Origin: Eumeta japonica
Taxonomy: Eukaryota; Arthropoda; Insecta; Lepidoptera; Psychidae
DNA: 64,000 nt
Direction: 5' to 3'
NCBI GenBank assembly: GCA_005406025.1
Contig: BGZK01000485.1
Coordinates: 186,001 to 250,000, forward strand
This document shows, piece after piece, positions 49,401 through 58,254 of this stretch. Position 1 is the first letter of the stretch; each line of letters starts with the position of its first letter. The notes under the pieces are model-generated. The model saw only the letters and a list, made by a program, of their open reading frames with translations, had not been told where the DNA came from and ran no database searches. A program made the position numbers and the translations under genes.

Positions 49401-50796
49401 GGTTTTCCTTGTCGTAAATGCTCATTAGAATAATAAATATATGGGATTGACGTTAGCTGACGAAATATCGAACGCCAGCTGCCGTGAATTTGGCTTTCTA
49501 TTCGTTAATGTTTACGACGATAGAAAGACAGTTGTCTAGGCCTGCTAACTAACATTCGTCAAAGTTTTAAAGGAAGTTAGTTATTTTGAGCGCTTAAAAT
49601 TCGGCCTATTACAATGTGCGTCTAATTTAATTTATGTAATATTTTTGAAGGCGACAAATATCGACCGTTTTGTTAGACACACTCACTCTATGGATTTCCT
49701 TAATCTAATGTCTATTCTTACTTTCCGGATGAACAATAATGCTCTCATATAAGATTTACATCAACGACTTCCGTACAGTTTGCATCACAAAGAATTTTCT
49801 TCAACAGATTCATGGTGTACTTCAAGCTGTCTATCGTCATGGGCATCACCTGGATCACCGAGGTGATCAGCGCGCTTAAGCCAGATTTTATCATCTGGAG
49901 ATTTACAGATTTTTATAACAGTTTGCTGGGTTTGTTTATTTTCATCATATTTGTCTGCAACACAAAAACCCTTACATTGCTAAAGAAGAGGTGTTCAAGT
50001 TACTATAGAAGGTATAGTATATTATTTAATTGACTGGTAATATATGAGCAAGTTAGTTACGAGTTTTAATTTTTTTACAGCATTTACTGAGGTACAAATT
50101 AGCATGTGAGCCACCAGAGAATGAGAGGTCATCGCCGCCCATGGACACTCGTAATCGTTGTCACCTATGTATTGCCGGCCTGTTGAGTAAGAATAGGATA
50201 TCTGATGTACGAGGCGGTGGAGTGATGAAGGGGGAATGGGCTGATGGAGGAAGAGCGAGGTTATCCATGGGGGTGTATGCCATCGGAATTCTCACTGGTT
50301 GGACGAAGCGCCACACAGGAGCTGCTACTTTACATCTGCATTCTGTGAAAGTGTAGTACCTCATCGGTAGATCGGACCGTTTTCGCAGTCAAATTGGCCA
50401 CGGGATGGATCTATCACAGGTTTTATGGTAGCTATAAACGAAATACATTTTAAGAAGTGTCCAAATCTATGATAATGACCTCGTTAGAAACGTTAATATT
50501 ACAAAAGTCTATTATTTTTGACAATTGAAAAATTCGAAGAGTTTTAGTTTCCATTACAAATGTTGGTAATTAATTACTGTACGATGAACGACACAAACTG
50601 TGAATTTCAAATTGCGGACAGAGCGGTAAAGATTTGACGAGTATTATGAAAAATCGTACGAGTGGTTTTAACATCGCAGTAATAATAAACTAATTATTTC
50701 AACAGATCCAAGAACGACCCGCCTCGAAGCTCCAATAAATACGAACAGCCTTCTGCATATTCTAGCATTTTCTCGGCTGATCCAGAAGTAATATGA
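31143..50796 (+). CDS. Methuselah-like G-protein coupled receptor 1, complete eight-exon gene
   Basis: Exons are 31143-31478, 34313-34499, 37864-38055, 38948-39026, 41828-42018, 48488-48632, 49808-50011 and 50706-50796. They sum to 1425 nt (474 aa) with GT/AG junctions and matching phases throughout. The product has a signal peptide (about residues 1-19), a roughly 155-residue ectodomain with the Methuselah KCC motif, and seven hydrophobic segments in exons 3-7. It ends with a short Ser/Pro tail (YEQPSAYSSIFSADPEVI). Family hallmarks include RGHGKQQMMQR before TM4, LYLYVPMLILIISNW in TM5 and VMGITWITE in TM6. Such receptors sit in the plasma membrane and signal through G proteins. Named insect members affect lifespan and stress resistance, but the ligand here is unknown. 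The ectodomain is shorter and poorer in Cys than in Drosophila Mth. Which mth-like member it is cannot be decided from sequence reading alone. Confidence 0.88.
31690..31955 (+). repeat. SINE-like repeat family, copy in receptor intron 1
   Basis: Contains CGCACTCTCACAGAATGAGA, GACGTGAAGTAGCAGCTTAC, GGTCCACTCTTCTC, ATCAGATATTCTGTTCC and GACAACGCACTGC in the same order as the other copies. No coding capacity. Confidence 0.82.
32430..32700 (+). repeat. Degenerate pyrimidine-rich TTCCGATTTCGGT repeat block 1
   Basis: Variations on GATTCCGATTTTGATT and TTTCGATATTGGTTCCG follow each other without strict period. The same texture occurs at 34630-34760, 39210-39290, 41280-41455 and 42190-42475. Confidence 0.6.
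32810..32990 (+). repeat. CCGC-GGCTTCGCC-type repeat, copy 1
   Basis: CTTACTACCTTCCGCTTG, TGGCTTCGCCAGCGTGG and CCTCTCCAGCCTCTCC, then AATAAGTTAGCACATCGTGA. The copy at 45615-45780 has the same order (GCTTCGCTTGGG, CCTCTCCAAAC, AATAAGTTAGGCGCATCG). Confidence 0.7.
34065..34080 (+). repeat. A16 homopolymer in receptor intron 1
   Basis: Sixteen A bases after TTCTCCAGC. A retroposon tail is possible, but no matching target duplication was found. Confidence 0.95.
34313..34499 (+). CDS. Methuselah-like 1, exon 2 (second ectodomain part)
   Basis: The acceptor is TTTTCTACAG and the donor GTAAAA, ending in phase 1. It encodes EGKLYVESPNDYKRWYVF, an N-glycosylation-like NNT, EYCFDF and WITPA. The order of one Cys in a YCFD motif and a short run up to TM1 agrees with the membrane-proximal end of Methuselah ectodomains. 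Confidence 0.87.
34575..34760 (+). repeat. CGCCCGCGACTCC-type repeat with degenerate block
   Basis: Starts CTTGCGCCCGCGACTCCACC and continues with CTGTCAATCATAATCCC then pyrimidine-rich degenerate units. The copy at 39145-39300 has the same order (CTTTCGCACGTG, CTGTCAACTATAATCCC). Confidence 0.65.
35085..35415 (+). repeat. SINE-like repeat family, fullest copy (receptor intron 2)
   Basis: About 330 bp. Order: GTGGTCAACTTGGTC, GATCGACCAGTGA, CACATTCTCACAAAATGCAG, TTTCGTCTAGTGAGTGAG, GTGGCCCACTC, CCGCATCATACTTGCTGG, GTCCGCATGGTC. It defines the other copies. Confidence 0.85.
35545..36080. repeat. GGGTTCC...CGGAACCC interspersed repeat
   Basis: TAGGGTTCCAAGCC and ACGGAACCCTTACAG bracket a short loop, followed by a CTGTCGGTCCGTCCGC run and an AT-rich stretch. 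The segment 39350-39455 is the reverse-oriented counterpart (ACAGACGGACAGACAG ... CCGTCC ... CTAAAAACGG). Widespread in insect genomes as far as I know; class not determined. Confidence 0.6.
37477..37567. repeat. 91-bp hairpin in receptor intron 2
   Basis: ACGTTTCATGCCAACCAGG (37477-37495) and its exact reverse complement (37549-37567) enclose a 53-base loop with a further AGGAA/TTCCT pair. The 19-bp stem is perfect. Confidence 0.95.
37635..37765 (+). repeat. Interspersed repeat, copy 1 (partner at 58255)
   Basis: GATATCTGTCAATCCTCTCG, GAGATTCGTAGTGGAGAGG and CAGTGGTGGGTTGCATGCTG align with the minus strand at 58255-58395 in the same order. Confidence 0.8.
37864..38055 (+). CDS. Methuselah-like 1, exon 3 (TM1 and TM2)
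   Basis: Acceptor TTTCTGTTTTTAG, donor GTAAGT. TM1 is LVSSFFLALVFVVYVFLP, followed by the short loop QNLSG. TM2 is VMAYVLSQSGAYLSLGILQI. The NLSG-loop and AY.LSQ pattern is typical of the family. Confidence 0.9.
38948..39026 (+). CDS. Methuselah-like 1, exon 4 (TM3)
   Basis: 79 nt, entering on a split AGT Ser codon and leaving in phase 2. It encodes PVIYFFFLTAFCWMNVMSFD then VWYSLR. AFCWMNVMSFD is the well-conserved TM3 signature of class B Methuselah receptors. Confidence 0.9.
39350..39455. repeat. ACAGACGGACAGACAG repeat, partner of 35545
   Basis: Reverse-oriented relative of the GGGTTCC/CGGAACC repeat (GACAGACGGACAGACAGAC, then CCTTTTATGGTAACGGAA and CTAAAAACGG). In receptor intron 4, directly before the mariner relic. 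Confidence 0.55.
39530..40590 (+). pseudogene. mariner transposase relic in receptor intron 4
   Basis: The frames spell a second, different mariner. N-terminal TRENFRVKIF, then FNEFERGRTNLTDDLREGRP (39690-39750) and DKRLTYQQIRITL. The first catalytic region is degenerate (EEVWIHCYDPETK, about 40010). The C-terminal half reads LAPCEFYLFPKIKEKFRGK, KAVEATVKYN and WFYRMQRCIDLNG (40370-40560). Stops and frameshifts in every third make it non-functional. It is distinct from the relics at 15.7 and 53.4 kb. Confidence 0.88.
41280..41455 (+). repeat. Degenerate TTCCGATTTCGGT repeat block 2
   Basis: CTGGTTCTGTTACTGTTTCTG, TTTTGGTCTCGG and AATCTCGGTCCCGG follow each other. Preceded by GCTTTTCGCTCGTGGC. 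Same texture as block 1. Confidence 0.55.
41828..42018 (+). CDS. Methuselah-like 1, exon 5 (TM4 and second extracellular loop)
   Basis: Acceptor TTGCTTGTCAG, donor GTAAGT. It begins RGHGKQQMMQRQCRNKF, the intracellular loop, then YCAYAYGVPGAMTAMLVTLM as TM4. KGCFLE supplies the extracellular Cys that normally pairs with TM3. Its strong GC content contrasts with the flanking introns. Confidence 0.9.
42190..42475 (+). repeat. Degenerate TTCCGATTTCGGT repeat block 3
   Basis: TAAATTCCGTTTCGCTTTCG, TGTTCGATTTCGGTCCTGC and CCTGGTTCTCATTCTGC. Preceded by a GGCCCGGCAGACG stretch. Confidence 0.55.
42500..45014. other. Receptor intron 5, unassigned part
   Basis: No exon or transposase is recognisable. 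An open frame at 44155-44367 lacks any known motif. A GC-rich patch at 43355-43410 may be a transposon end. Confidence 0.45.
45023..45483. mobile_element. 461-bp hAT-like MITE with perfect 8-bp target duplication
   Basis: Begins CAGTATTTCCCAAAGTGG and ends AGTTTGGGAACCTCTG, which are inverted with CAG ends. CTCTAGAC stands on both sides (45015-45022, 45484-45491). The interior contains two further hairpins: CTCACAAATTTT/AAATTTGTGAG near 45078-45110 and AAAAAAGCAAAGTTGA/TCAACTTTGCTTTTTT near 45150-45202. No coding frame. CAG ends, the TCCCAAA motif and 8-bp duplication point to hAT. Confidence 0.92.
45615..45780 (+). repeat. CCGC-GGCTTCGCC-type repeat, copy 2
   Basis: GTTTCGCCCTCAGCTTCGC through AATAAGTTAGGCGCATCG, matching 32810-32990. 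Confidence 0.7.
45815..46178 (+). repeat. Two diverged tandem units of about 192 bp
   Basis: Units begin CTTGGGYTGTATG at 45815 and 46007. Each has a TATGTATC run, GGAATYTTTGAGCTTAATTT, TTGAAACTTTGC, ACAATAATTTGATAA and GGAYCGCCAG in the same order. Many point differences separate them. Confidence 0.85.
46220..46261. repeat. Perfect 18-bp hairpin
   Basis: GTTACTAAATTCTATTAC, loop TGTTTT, then the exact reverse complement. Confidence 0.96.
46575..46715 (+). pseudogene. Ty3/gypsy-like integrase C-terminal scrap
   Basis: Translation gives YKGPYRIVGKL, then ATYKIESLNERM, a stop, and VHVCRLKRFQ. The GPY/F motif and the VHV..LKRF block are the C-terminal integrase signature of Ty3/gypsy elements. 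Only about 50 residues are left and no LTR was found. This is an ancient endogenous remnant and cannot function. Confidence 0.75.
46941..47231. mobile_element. Fold-back element with about 128-bp arms
   Basis: Arms 46941-47068 and 47102-47231 are near-perfect inverted copies. Shared blocks are AACACGCTTTTAAA, AATATGAACTCAAAAAAATA and AATACTAGTATTATTGTG. The loop is only about 33 bp. No coding frame. As intronic RNA in the receptor transcript it would form a long double-stranded hairpin. Confidence 0.92.
47962..48380. mobile_element. 419-bp element with long inverted repeats
   Basis: The ends are GGGTGATTCCATTTTAACTG and, inverted, GGGTGATTACATTCTACCTG. Pairing continues inward over about 170 bp (TCATTAATTAATAATCTA, GGATAATTATAAACATATTT, AACATTATTTTTAT, AACTTGCCA). 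The motif CGTGTCATGTCTGGACACG occurs at the centre and again in the right arm. It lies about 105 bp before the TM5 exon of Methuselah-like 1. Confidence 0.88.
48488..48632 (+). CDS. Methuselah-like 1, exon 6 (TM5)
   Basis: GELFLYLYVPMLILIISNWI forms TM5, followed by the cytoplasmic loop NEERNHRLYKQK. The donor GTACTT at 48633 was chosen because the resulting AA|A codon joins exon 7 in frame. The open frame runs further but is intronic there. Splice phases equal those of the paralogous exon at 63424-63571. Confidence 0.88.
49808..50011 (+). CDS. Methuselah-like 1, exon 7 (TM6 and TM7)
   Basis: Acceptor TTTTCTTCAACAG, donor GTATAG. FKLSIVMGITWITEVISAL is TM6 and DFYNSLLGLFIFIIFVC is TM7. The cytoplasmic start is LKKRCSSYYR. 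Matches the second gene's exon at 58586-58777 in length class, phase and the VMG..W.LE core. Confidence 0.92.
50100..50415 (-). repeat. SINE-like repeat family, reverse copy in receptor intron 7
   Basis: On the minus strand it carries TTCACAGAATGCAGATG, AGTAGCAGCTCCTGTGTGGC, CATCAGCCCATTCC, CAGATATCCTATTCTTAC and GTCCATGGGCGGCGATGAC in the family order. Confidence 0.82.
50706..50796 (+). CDS. Methuselah-like 1, exon 8 (cytoplasmic tail and stop)
   Basis: Acceptor ATTTCAACAG restores the AG|A Arg codon, then SKNDPPRSSNKYEQPSAY and a TGA at 50794-50796. Short Ser-rich tails like this are usual. A competing acceptor at 50079 would end the protein after three residues inside a SINE-flanking region and is less likely. 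Confidence 0.75.
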
Positions 50797-53420
50797 TTAA
50801 CCAGCGCTCCTAAACTAGTGGAACAGAAGAACGGCTGTATTAACGATAAATGTTAAGTATAGAAACGAAAGGCAAATTCTGTTTAAGCGTTTTTAAAATA
50901 AACTTAACTTACAATAACTTAACAATACTTAAGTGATGACAAGGAATTATAATCTAAGTAAACTAAATTATAAGTAAATAAGTATAATCAGTGGCATAAA
51001 ATTAAAACATGTATTTGTTTTACGTACGAAATAGTGCATTTATATTATTTTTTACAGTAATGAATTGAATGTGTTGGTTTTAGTTCAAAAAATCTAATTA
51101 GTTACGATTAGACACGGTCGTGGCTTATTAATAAGAGAACGCTTTGGATCGAAGAAATAAAAATAATTTTTAATAGACTTTATTTCATTTGTTTAAAAAA
51201 TGTAATATTTGAATATTATTTTACTTAATCTATCTTATTAAAAGATGGATTTAATATAGACAGTACAATCGTTGAATTTGATTTTATTTTATGCAGCTTG
51301 GTCAATAAATTTCTGATCCTTCATTTGTCTAAATAAAACTATTCGGAAGAAGCACCAAGCAAGCGAAAAACACCGGCTCTTCGCAGGAGCTCCTAAAATA
51401 GCAAATGTAATTCCCAGGAACCTCCCTACGTTGTTCAGTCTTCATACGATAACACCTTCTACTCCCAGCTAAATTATAAAATCAATAATTTCAATAACCT
51501 GTAACCTGGCCCGAGATTTCCTTAACCCGTTAGTTAAATTTGTATTCAAAATTTAAATTTAATGCCGCCCCTGGGCATTGTAGAAAATGCCGCTCCAACA
51601 CTGAAATTTTTCTTAAAGTTATATTTTGATATCTTTTTTTAAACTAAACTAAATAATTTATTGCAGAAAATTTATTATGTATTATATACTTTAATGAACA
51701 TAAAATTTTTTTGTTTCAAAAATTGTAAATTTTGCACTAAGAGCGACTCATAAATGCAGTACGTTCATTTTTTTCATAGGCAAACACGCCTTACTTTTTG
51801 AAGATAAGATAATTATTTAATTATATTGAGCAACATTGATACCATAATTTTTTTTTCACTTTACAAATTTGGTCACCCTAGAAAATATGCCGCCCTGGGC
51901 ACACTAGCTTCGACTGCTCCTAGTCTAAATCCAGCGCTGAGTGGTTCCCATGTGATGTCTGTACAAATAAACAGACATACAACAATTCTAAAACTGTTCT
52001 GACGTGTTTCGCTATAGGATCTGAGAGTTCCCAATCGATCTTTCTTTCAAATAACTTTAGTGTTACAGACTTTTGAACCTCAACAGCAGCTAAGTATGGA
52101 TGAGAAATGTTTGGATATGACGGGTTAACGTAAAGTCCGCTCACTTCCCATCAAGCATGATTCAAGCACGAGTGTTGAACATAGAAAAAACCGATAATAA
52201 GTCAAGTAATAAATACTATAATGCAAACTTCATAGACATGTACATATGAGACGACATCATATAAAATGAATTTTTGTTAACCCTTCGTAACATCTTTGTT
52301 ATATGCGGATGTTAAAAACTAAAAGTGACAACGTGTTTGTAAGTTGACAAGTTATGGCAGACGGACTGTTAGACAGTCAAGTTAGAAAAGGAGCGAAATT
52401 TATAAAGAGTCTGAATGATTAAAATTGACAGGAATAATCGCAAAGAATTCAACAGACAACAGGATAGGCTATAGCTAGTTGTGGACCATTCACGCTCGGT
52501 TATATTTTGCTGGTTTTTCAAATAATATAAGCTACTTCCACTGGGAGACCATTTCAAAAAATAGTGATATCTGACGAGTTACTATGGCTTTAGGTAAAAT
52601 TTTTAAAATGGACGTAATCCAGTATCATGCTTTCTGCTTAGTTTTGTAATTTTTCTCTAAAACACCTAAATGTATAAAATTCGATTCTTTGGCATGATGG
52701 CCGACATTTAATATTCGATCTATAAGTTAATTTTTTCCTGACAAGTAGAAAACTTCACGTTATTCAGGTTTTGTTTGTAGCAGATTCATGACATGCATCC
52801 TTTTTCATTCGAAACGTTATCTAGTAACTTCTGCTGAGGAAGCGTAATGAATCGTTGCCTTCCGATTTTAATCGTTCTGTCTCTCTACATGATGATGTTA
52901 GGCATCATCATTATCATCATCGACATCAGTGTCGAGAACCACTAAACGCCTCATACTGCCGTTTTTGCTGTTTAGATGGTCAATTTAAGACGAAGGTTAA
53001 GAAATTGTTTCATCGTTTGCATAACCTGAGCTATATATAGTAATGTCAATAGGTAAGCGGGAAAAAAAAGTGCCGCTAACGCACTTTTATGAAGTAAGTT
53101 GCATAATCGGTAAGATGTATATTTATGATATGCTTATAAGGCATAAATTAAGATTATTATGTATTTGCTTAGAATAGATTATATTAAGAGTACAAATAAG
53201 TTTCTGCCGTTTTGAGAGAGATGGCATGGCACGACGTTCACGCTAGAATTCGCAGATGATAACCAGCTTGAAAATTAGGCTGCTCATTTAAGAACAACAT
53301 AACCCTATCATATTATTAACTTCATATTAGCATCACATATTTTTTTTATGCAAAAATTCTAAATTTGAGCCAAATAAGCGTCATTTGCTTTTAATTTACT
53401 TCTTTAATTTAAAAAAAATC
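50797..53420. other. Intergenic DNA 3' of Methuselah-like 1
   Basis: AT-rich. Contains a hAT-like terminus at 51939 and unassigned GC-richer patches. An open frame on the minus strand at 51920-52144 shows no known motif. Confidence 0.45.
51880..51939 (-). mobile_element. hAT-like terminal end
   Basis: On the minus strand it starts CAGCGCTGGATTTAGACTAG, followed by GTGCCCAGGGCGGCAT. The interior at 51550-51600 also has GCCGCCCCTGGGC. The opposite end and target duplication were not found, so the element (about 51500-51939) is only tentatively bounded. Confidence 0.5.
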
Positions 53421-53930
53421 TGCAGCTGAGGAACATCAATAGCCCGTAGAAGCATATAATGAGGCTGCTTTGAGTGAGAGAACTTGTCGTGAGTGGTCTC
53501 AAAAGTTTAAAAACGGTGATTTTGACGTAGAAGACAAAGATCGCAGTGAAAAGCCAAAAATTTATGAGGATGCCGAATTGGAGGAAGATACGTCTCAAAC
53601 ACAAAAGGAATTTGCACTTACTTTAGAAGTCATTCAGAAAGCAGTCTCGCATTGTTTAAAATCGTTAGGAATGATTCATAAACAAGGTAATTGGGTTCCA
53701 TACAAAACCGAGAGATGTTGAAAGCCGATTATGCACGAGTGAAATGCTGCTAGCTAGGTACAAAAATAAGTTTTTTACATCGAATCGCCACTAGTGATGA
53801 AAAGTGGATATATTATGATAATCCAAAAAGAAAATAAAATCTTGGGGACTCTACCTGGCCACGCGTCAACATCCGCAGCAAAACCGAATACTCACGTTGT
53901 GTATTTGCATACTGCTGACTGCTGCTGTGA
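53421..53930 (+). pseudogene. mariner transposase relic, N-terminal half
   Basis: A third mariner lineage. It reads LSERTCREWSQKFKNGDFDV, EDKDRSEKPKIYEDAELEE, HKQGNWVPYKTE, then SEMLLARYKNK and DEKWIYYDNPKRK. The last contains the first catalytic Asp. The sequence stops resembling mariner after PNTH near 53890, so the C-terminal half with the remaining catalytic residues is missing. A few frame breaks are present. Confidence 0.88.
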
Positions 53931-56065
53931 CGTTGGACATTATTACACCGGGTTGACAACGCGCTTTTTCCTGTTTTATTCAAAAAGTAAAATGTAACAA
54001 ATTCTTCTTTTTTAACTAAACTATTAAATATATTAAATAGCTCTTAAATAAAATAAGTAAAATGACAAACGGAATCACTAAGTGACTTTTAGTTGAACAC
54101 AGTTGACTTCAATGCATTGATCGCAGAAATAAAATTGACTCCTAGCACTCGAACTCAATATATGGTCTCTGGACTAGCCGTCTGGAATCGTCAAGTCCGG
54201 AGTGCAAACAAGTCAAAAACCCTTAAAAATAAATAGGTGACTACCCACACAAACGGACAAGATTGACTGCAGCCTGGAACATTCTAAGCAAAATTCTTCT
54301 TCTATGGATTGAATTCATATTGTACAATTATTTCTATTTAATATACTTATCTTTTATTACAATAAATTATCAAATTATTTTGGAAAACAACACCACAGGC
54401 GTCAGTGTATTCACAGAATATATTCGCTCGAGCAACCTGACAAATAAAATCAAATCAAAAAATATCTATATTTCGTTGGTAATGAAATTACATTTAAAAT
54501 ACGTCATTATTTAATTCTTTTGGATATTACCATCTATTCCGAATGCTGATTCATGCACACAAGTCGAGTGGACGACATTCGTAACGAGACCTCTGAAAAA
54601 TGATTTTTTTATTTTTCACGTGCAAATAGTTAGGATCTGCGCACCGTAAATTTATTTTACATAGGCTCAACTGTATTAATTGTGATACAATTCACGATCA
54701 ACACACGATTGATTATTGGGTATTAACGAAGATTAAAATAAAATTTTGATAATTTATTATGTTCCGTTTTTTGTTTCAAATTCTTCAGGTAAGCTATGAT
54801 AATACAAAATAACGACATTATTACATACAATTATTAAAATTAATAATATTGCTTGTTTTAACATTTGAGATATACAGCTAAGATGATGTGATCGCCTTTA
54901 GTCGTTTCCTTCGGTTCTTTCAGTAATTTGACTTCAAAAGGTTGTCGTTTCACTTGCATTTACGGAGCTATGACTTCCAGTCGCACGTCCCGTCAGCGGC
55001 TTTTGAGATGTAGTGCTCTCGTTGTGCCCTATTCTCGTGCTGATATCTGCGAAGCGATTTTTCGGAAGAATTTTTTTCAAATTCGGAAACCTGGAAGGGG
55101 AATGTCCAATTTATTACGGGACTCGATTTTCGTGGTGCCCATTTTGAATGTCATAAATAATTTGGTATATCATTAAAACCTTTCTGAAGCTTCCTTTTAA
55201 AACTACCCATCCAGTGGTAGAGTTTTTGCGTTCATTCCATTTCATACCCCAGAAGTACATTTTGTAGTGTTTTATTATATTTATGATAGTATAATGTAAG
55301 CGAATTTAATTATAGCTTAATGTAAAGTAAACTTTTAATTTATTAGAATTCAAAGTGTTCAAAAGTTGGCGAAATAATTTCGACTGGTTTCTTTAGCGAG
55401 CTAATCTTAATTCTAGTTGGGTGTTATGCATTTATAAAGGCAATTTCTTTTAATAGAAATGTTTAAATGTATCGATTACATTCCCTGCATTGATACATTA
55501 GGCAATATTTCTGATTTTGGTCTGATGTGGTGTAGAACTTCACGTGGATAAACCTTTTTCAATATGCAGATTCATCAAGATGCGATGATGATAAAATTGA
55601 TGTATTATAAAGGTTATAGTGACTTCAATCGAGACTGAAAGAATCATGAATTTGGTCTCTCTGTATACCATAAACATCAGAATAAAGAGGTACGTCTGCA
55701 AATTTGAAAAGGTTCCGTTCCTAAGAAACTGTTGTACTTAAAAAGATATTGTTACGAACTTAAATGACGCATAACAGTTACGAACACCATGTATATTTAT
55801 ATAGCGGATTGATATTCTAACATTTTTTTTTCTGGCAACATCAGCGATGTCACAGTTTTTGACCAGCCTAAAAACTTATTTAATTGAGAAAAGTGATCAG
55901 TCGGCTTCATATAAAATATAGAATATGATCTTTTTACACATAAAATTTATCATTTATATTGTCATACTATTCAAATGATATCGATCGGCGCTCGGTTAAT
56001 TTAAGGTTTTTAGGAAAATAATAATAATTTATTCCGAACTTCTGATCGAAATCTAGTGACATACT
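53931..56065. other. Intergenic DNA without recognisable gene
   Basis: No exon, transposase or clear repeat was recognised. Confidence 0.45.
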
Positions 56066-56158
56066 AAAGGGCGCTGATGAGTCAGCGCTCTTTACATTGA
56101 CTTCGAACTAGAAGGTATCAGGTTCTAACCTGACCTCACGGGAGGTCAGGTTTGAACC
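56066..56158. repeat. Two adjacent hairpins
   Basis: Hairpin 1 (56066-56093): AAAGGGCGCTGA, TGAG, TCAGCGCTCTTT. Hairpin 2 (56121-56158): GGTTCTAACCTGACCTC, ACGG, GAGGTCAGGTTTGAACC. Each has one mismatch. Confidence 0.93.
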
Positions 56159-56758
56159 GTCCTATGAGTTTTTAGTTTATATCTAATCAAACGACATGCT
56201 CCGTGGCTTAGAATGTATATTAAGCTGTTGGTCTCCGCTGCAATTGCTTAGCCTTTTCAGAACGAAGAAAAAAATGTAGATTTTAAACAATTTTTGGGCT
56301 AATATAATGTCTTTAGGGGGTAAAGTCTCCTAGAAAAATATTCCCTCCCTATCTATATTTATTAGTTTTCTTAAATTAATACAGAAACAAAGATCTTTGA
56401 GATAATCTTTTGTCAATGGCTACAAATGTAATGCCTAGATAAATCAGTTTTTTTTTATATGGCGTAAAATATTTAACGATATTATGTGTTTTTCAGTCCA
56501 TGAAGAAAATTAACTTAAGAAACAAATATAAAATTAAAAATAAAATAACAGGAGTCACTTATTATGATATATTAAGAAACAATTTTGGTTCCTTAGCATG
56601 CATAAGTAGACATCGCATTTTGTGCAACGTACTTTAGAAGTGGAAGAGCAATTTTATAGTCTACATTTTCTGTGCCTTAAAATATTGTTGAAAATGGGAA
56701 AATGGTTAAATATATCAAAACGTTTATCTAATGAGGGCGATAGTGCAGGCCTGTACCT

Positions 56759-57671
56759 TTAGCGAGGTACCTCAACAGACGATGAAGCCTGCTCCTGCAT
56801 CCTCTGTACTCTGTAAACTGTAAATTTAATGTTATAGCTGTTCACGAGAGTATCTGCTAGATGCGCCCTGAACCAAAGCAAGTCTTTGGGTTTAATATTG
56901 TTTGCATCACAGTCAATTTTATATTGCCTCCAAGCGTTTGCAACTGCTGGGTCTAGGAAGTAATTAACACTTTTACAGTCAACTTTTTCGTTTTCTGATA
57001 AGCTCTGCAATACTCAATAAGTGTGATCTGAATTTATAACATGCATATTATTTCTTAATACTAAAAAAAAAAACGATCTCTAGGCTTTGGAATGGCGATT
57101 ATTTCTAAATTCATACTGGCTGGCTAGTCCATATTAATACGAGGATATGGTATCCTCCCACACATCCTCGCACATCCCATCAACAGAAGTATACCGAACA
57201 ATTTACGAATCACTTGGCTCCGTGTATTTAAGACTAATCCGGTTTTACGAAAGTAGTATAGATTAGTGCAGTTGGCAAAGTTTTCAAAGAAATTTTCATT
57301 TAAATAATTTTCAAGATGTTGTAAGGGGTCTTTTCTTCTTTCGCACTCGAACAAGCAGGATAATCATGATCCTTATCAGCGAAATCAGAGGCTCTCCAAG
57401 GTCTTAATATTTTTGCTTGTCTTGGACGGGTGGTTCTGTTAATAGTGGCGGCGGATCGATCAGCACGAGGCATATTTTCGTGATTCCCATTACGCGACTG
57501 ACCTAATGGAACATTGCATCCTGCATTATTGTCCCTATTGCTATCGTCAGGGTAATCCTGCACGGGTATATCTTCATCCACCAGACGATGGACCCCAATT
57601 GCTGGTTCAGGCTCTTCATCAGAAATATTGTTTCGACTTACACTGAGTACCAAGCAATTCTCGCGATACAT
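56759..57671 (-). pseudogene. piggyBac-like transposase relic with internal deletion
   Basis: Minus-strand order: an acidic N-terminus (SDEEPEPAIGVHRLVDED), then DPLQHLENYLNENFFENF and FGILLLMGCARMCGRIPYPR (57130-57330), PKPRDRFF (57085). Then directly the C-terminal block VDCKSVNYFLDPAVANAWRQY (56900-56990). The first and last blocks fit piggyBac. The stretch between them in intact relatives is a few hundred residues and holds the catalytic Asp residues; here it is gone. The N-terminal part is also split over two frames. No function is expected. Confidence 0.82.
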
Positions 57672-58224
57672 TCTTGTCTAGACGCCGTTCTACGACAAAA
57701 AAAATCAATCTTTAGATGTGCGTTTATTTAGATTTATAACATTAATTTCAAAGCACAGCGCACGATAGTGCGTCAAAATTTCGTGAACAAATACTTTTAA
57801 TTTTAGGAAAAAAAAAAAAAGAAATTACAATAACTTAACATCTAAAGAAACTATTTAAACTGAAGCAATACATATTAATTAAATTTATAGTAAAAAATAG
57901 AATACTTACTTCGGCCGCCGTCGTCAACAATCATAAACTCTATTTTTGAACTCGTTTGGACGCGCACTGACTTTCCGCTGCACTACATTCGCCCTTACGC
58001 TATGTGCCTACACTAACGCACGAACGATCGACCACGTGTCGATTCTATGAAATGAAATGCTGAGCTAAAAAAATTTTTTTTTTGCGAACGCACGCATGTT
58101 ACATTCCGTTCTAAAAGAGTTAGGTCACAATTGTCATTAGCAGCCCTAAAGATGCGCCGGGCCAGCGTGAATGGCTTAATTATTCAAGGCTTCTCGATTT
58201 CAAACAAAAACATTGTAAGTCGAT

Positions 58225-58244
58225 ATACCTCACTAGTGAGGTAT
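58225..58244. repeat. Perfect 20-bp palindrome
   Basis: ATACCTCACTAGTGAGGTAT. Confidence 0.95.
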
Positions 58245-58254
58245 TTAAAAGACG

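Noticed and set aside
50080..50089. Alternative last exon of Methuselah-like 1 (acceptor TTTTTTTACAG)
   Set aside because: It would stop after three residues. The acceptor at 50705 gives a 29-residue Ser-rich tail of normal type in the same phase.
51920..52144. 74-codon minus-strand frame with a charged helix
   Set aside because: Not recognised and without supporting splice signals.
56121..56158. tRNA-like T-arm sequence
   Set aside because: No acceptor stem, D-arm or anticodon arm surrounds it; simple hairpin.
57910..57934. Possible small first coding exon before the piggyBac relic (ATG then a GTAAGT donor)
   Set aside because: The phase does not match any acceptor before the transposase ATG at 57671; probably chance.
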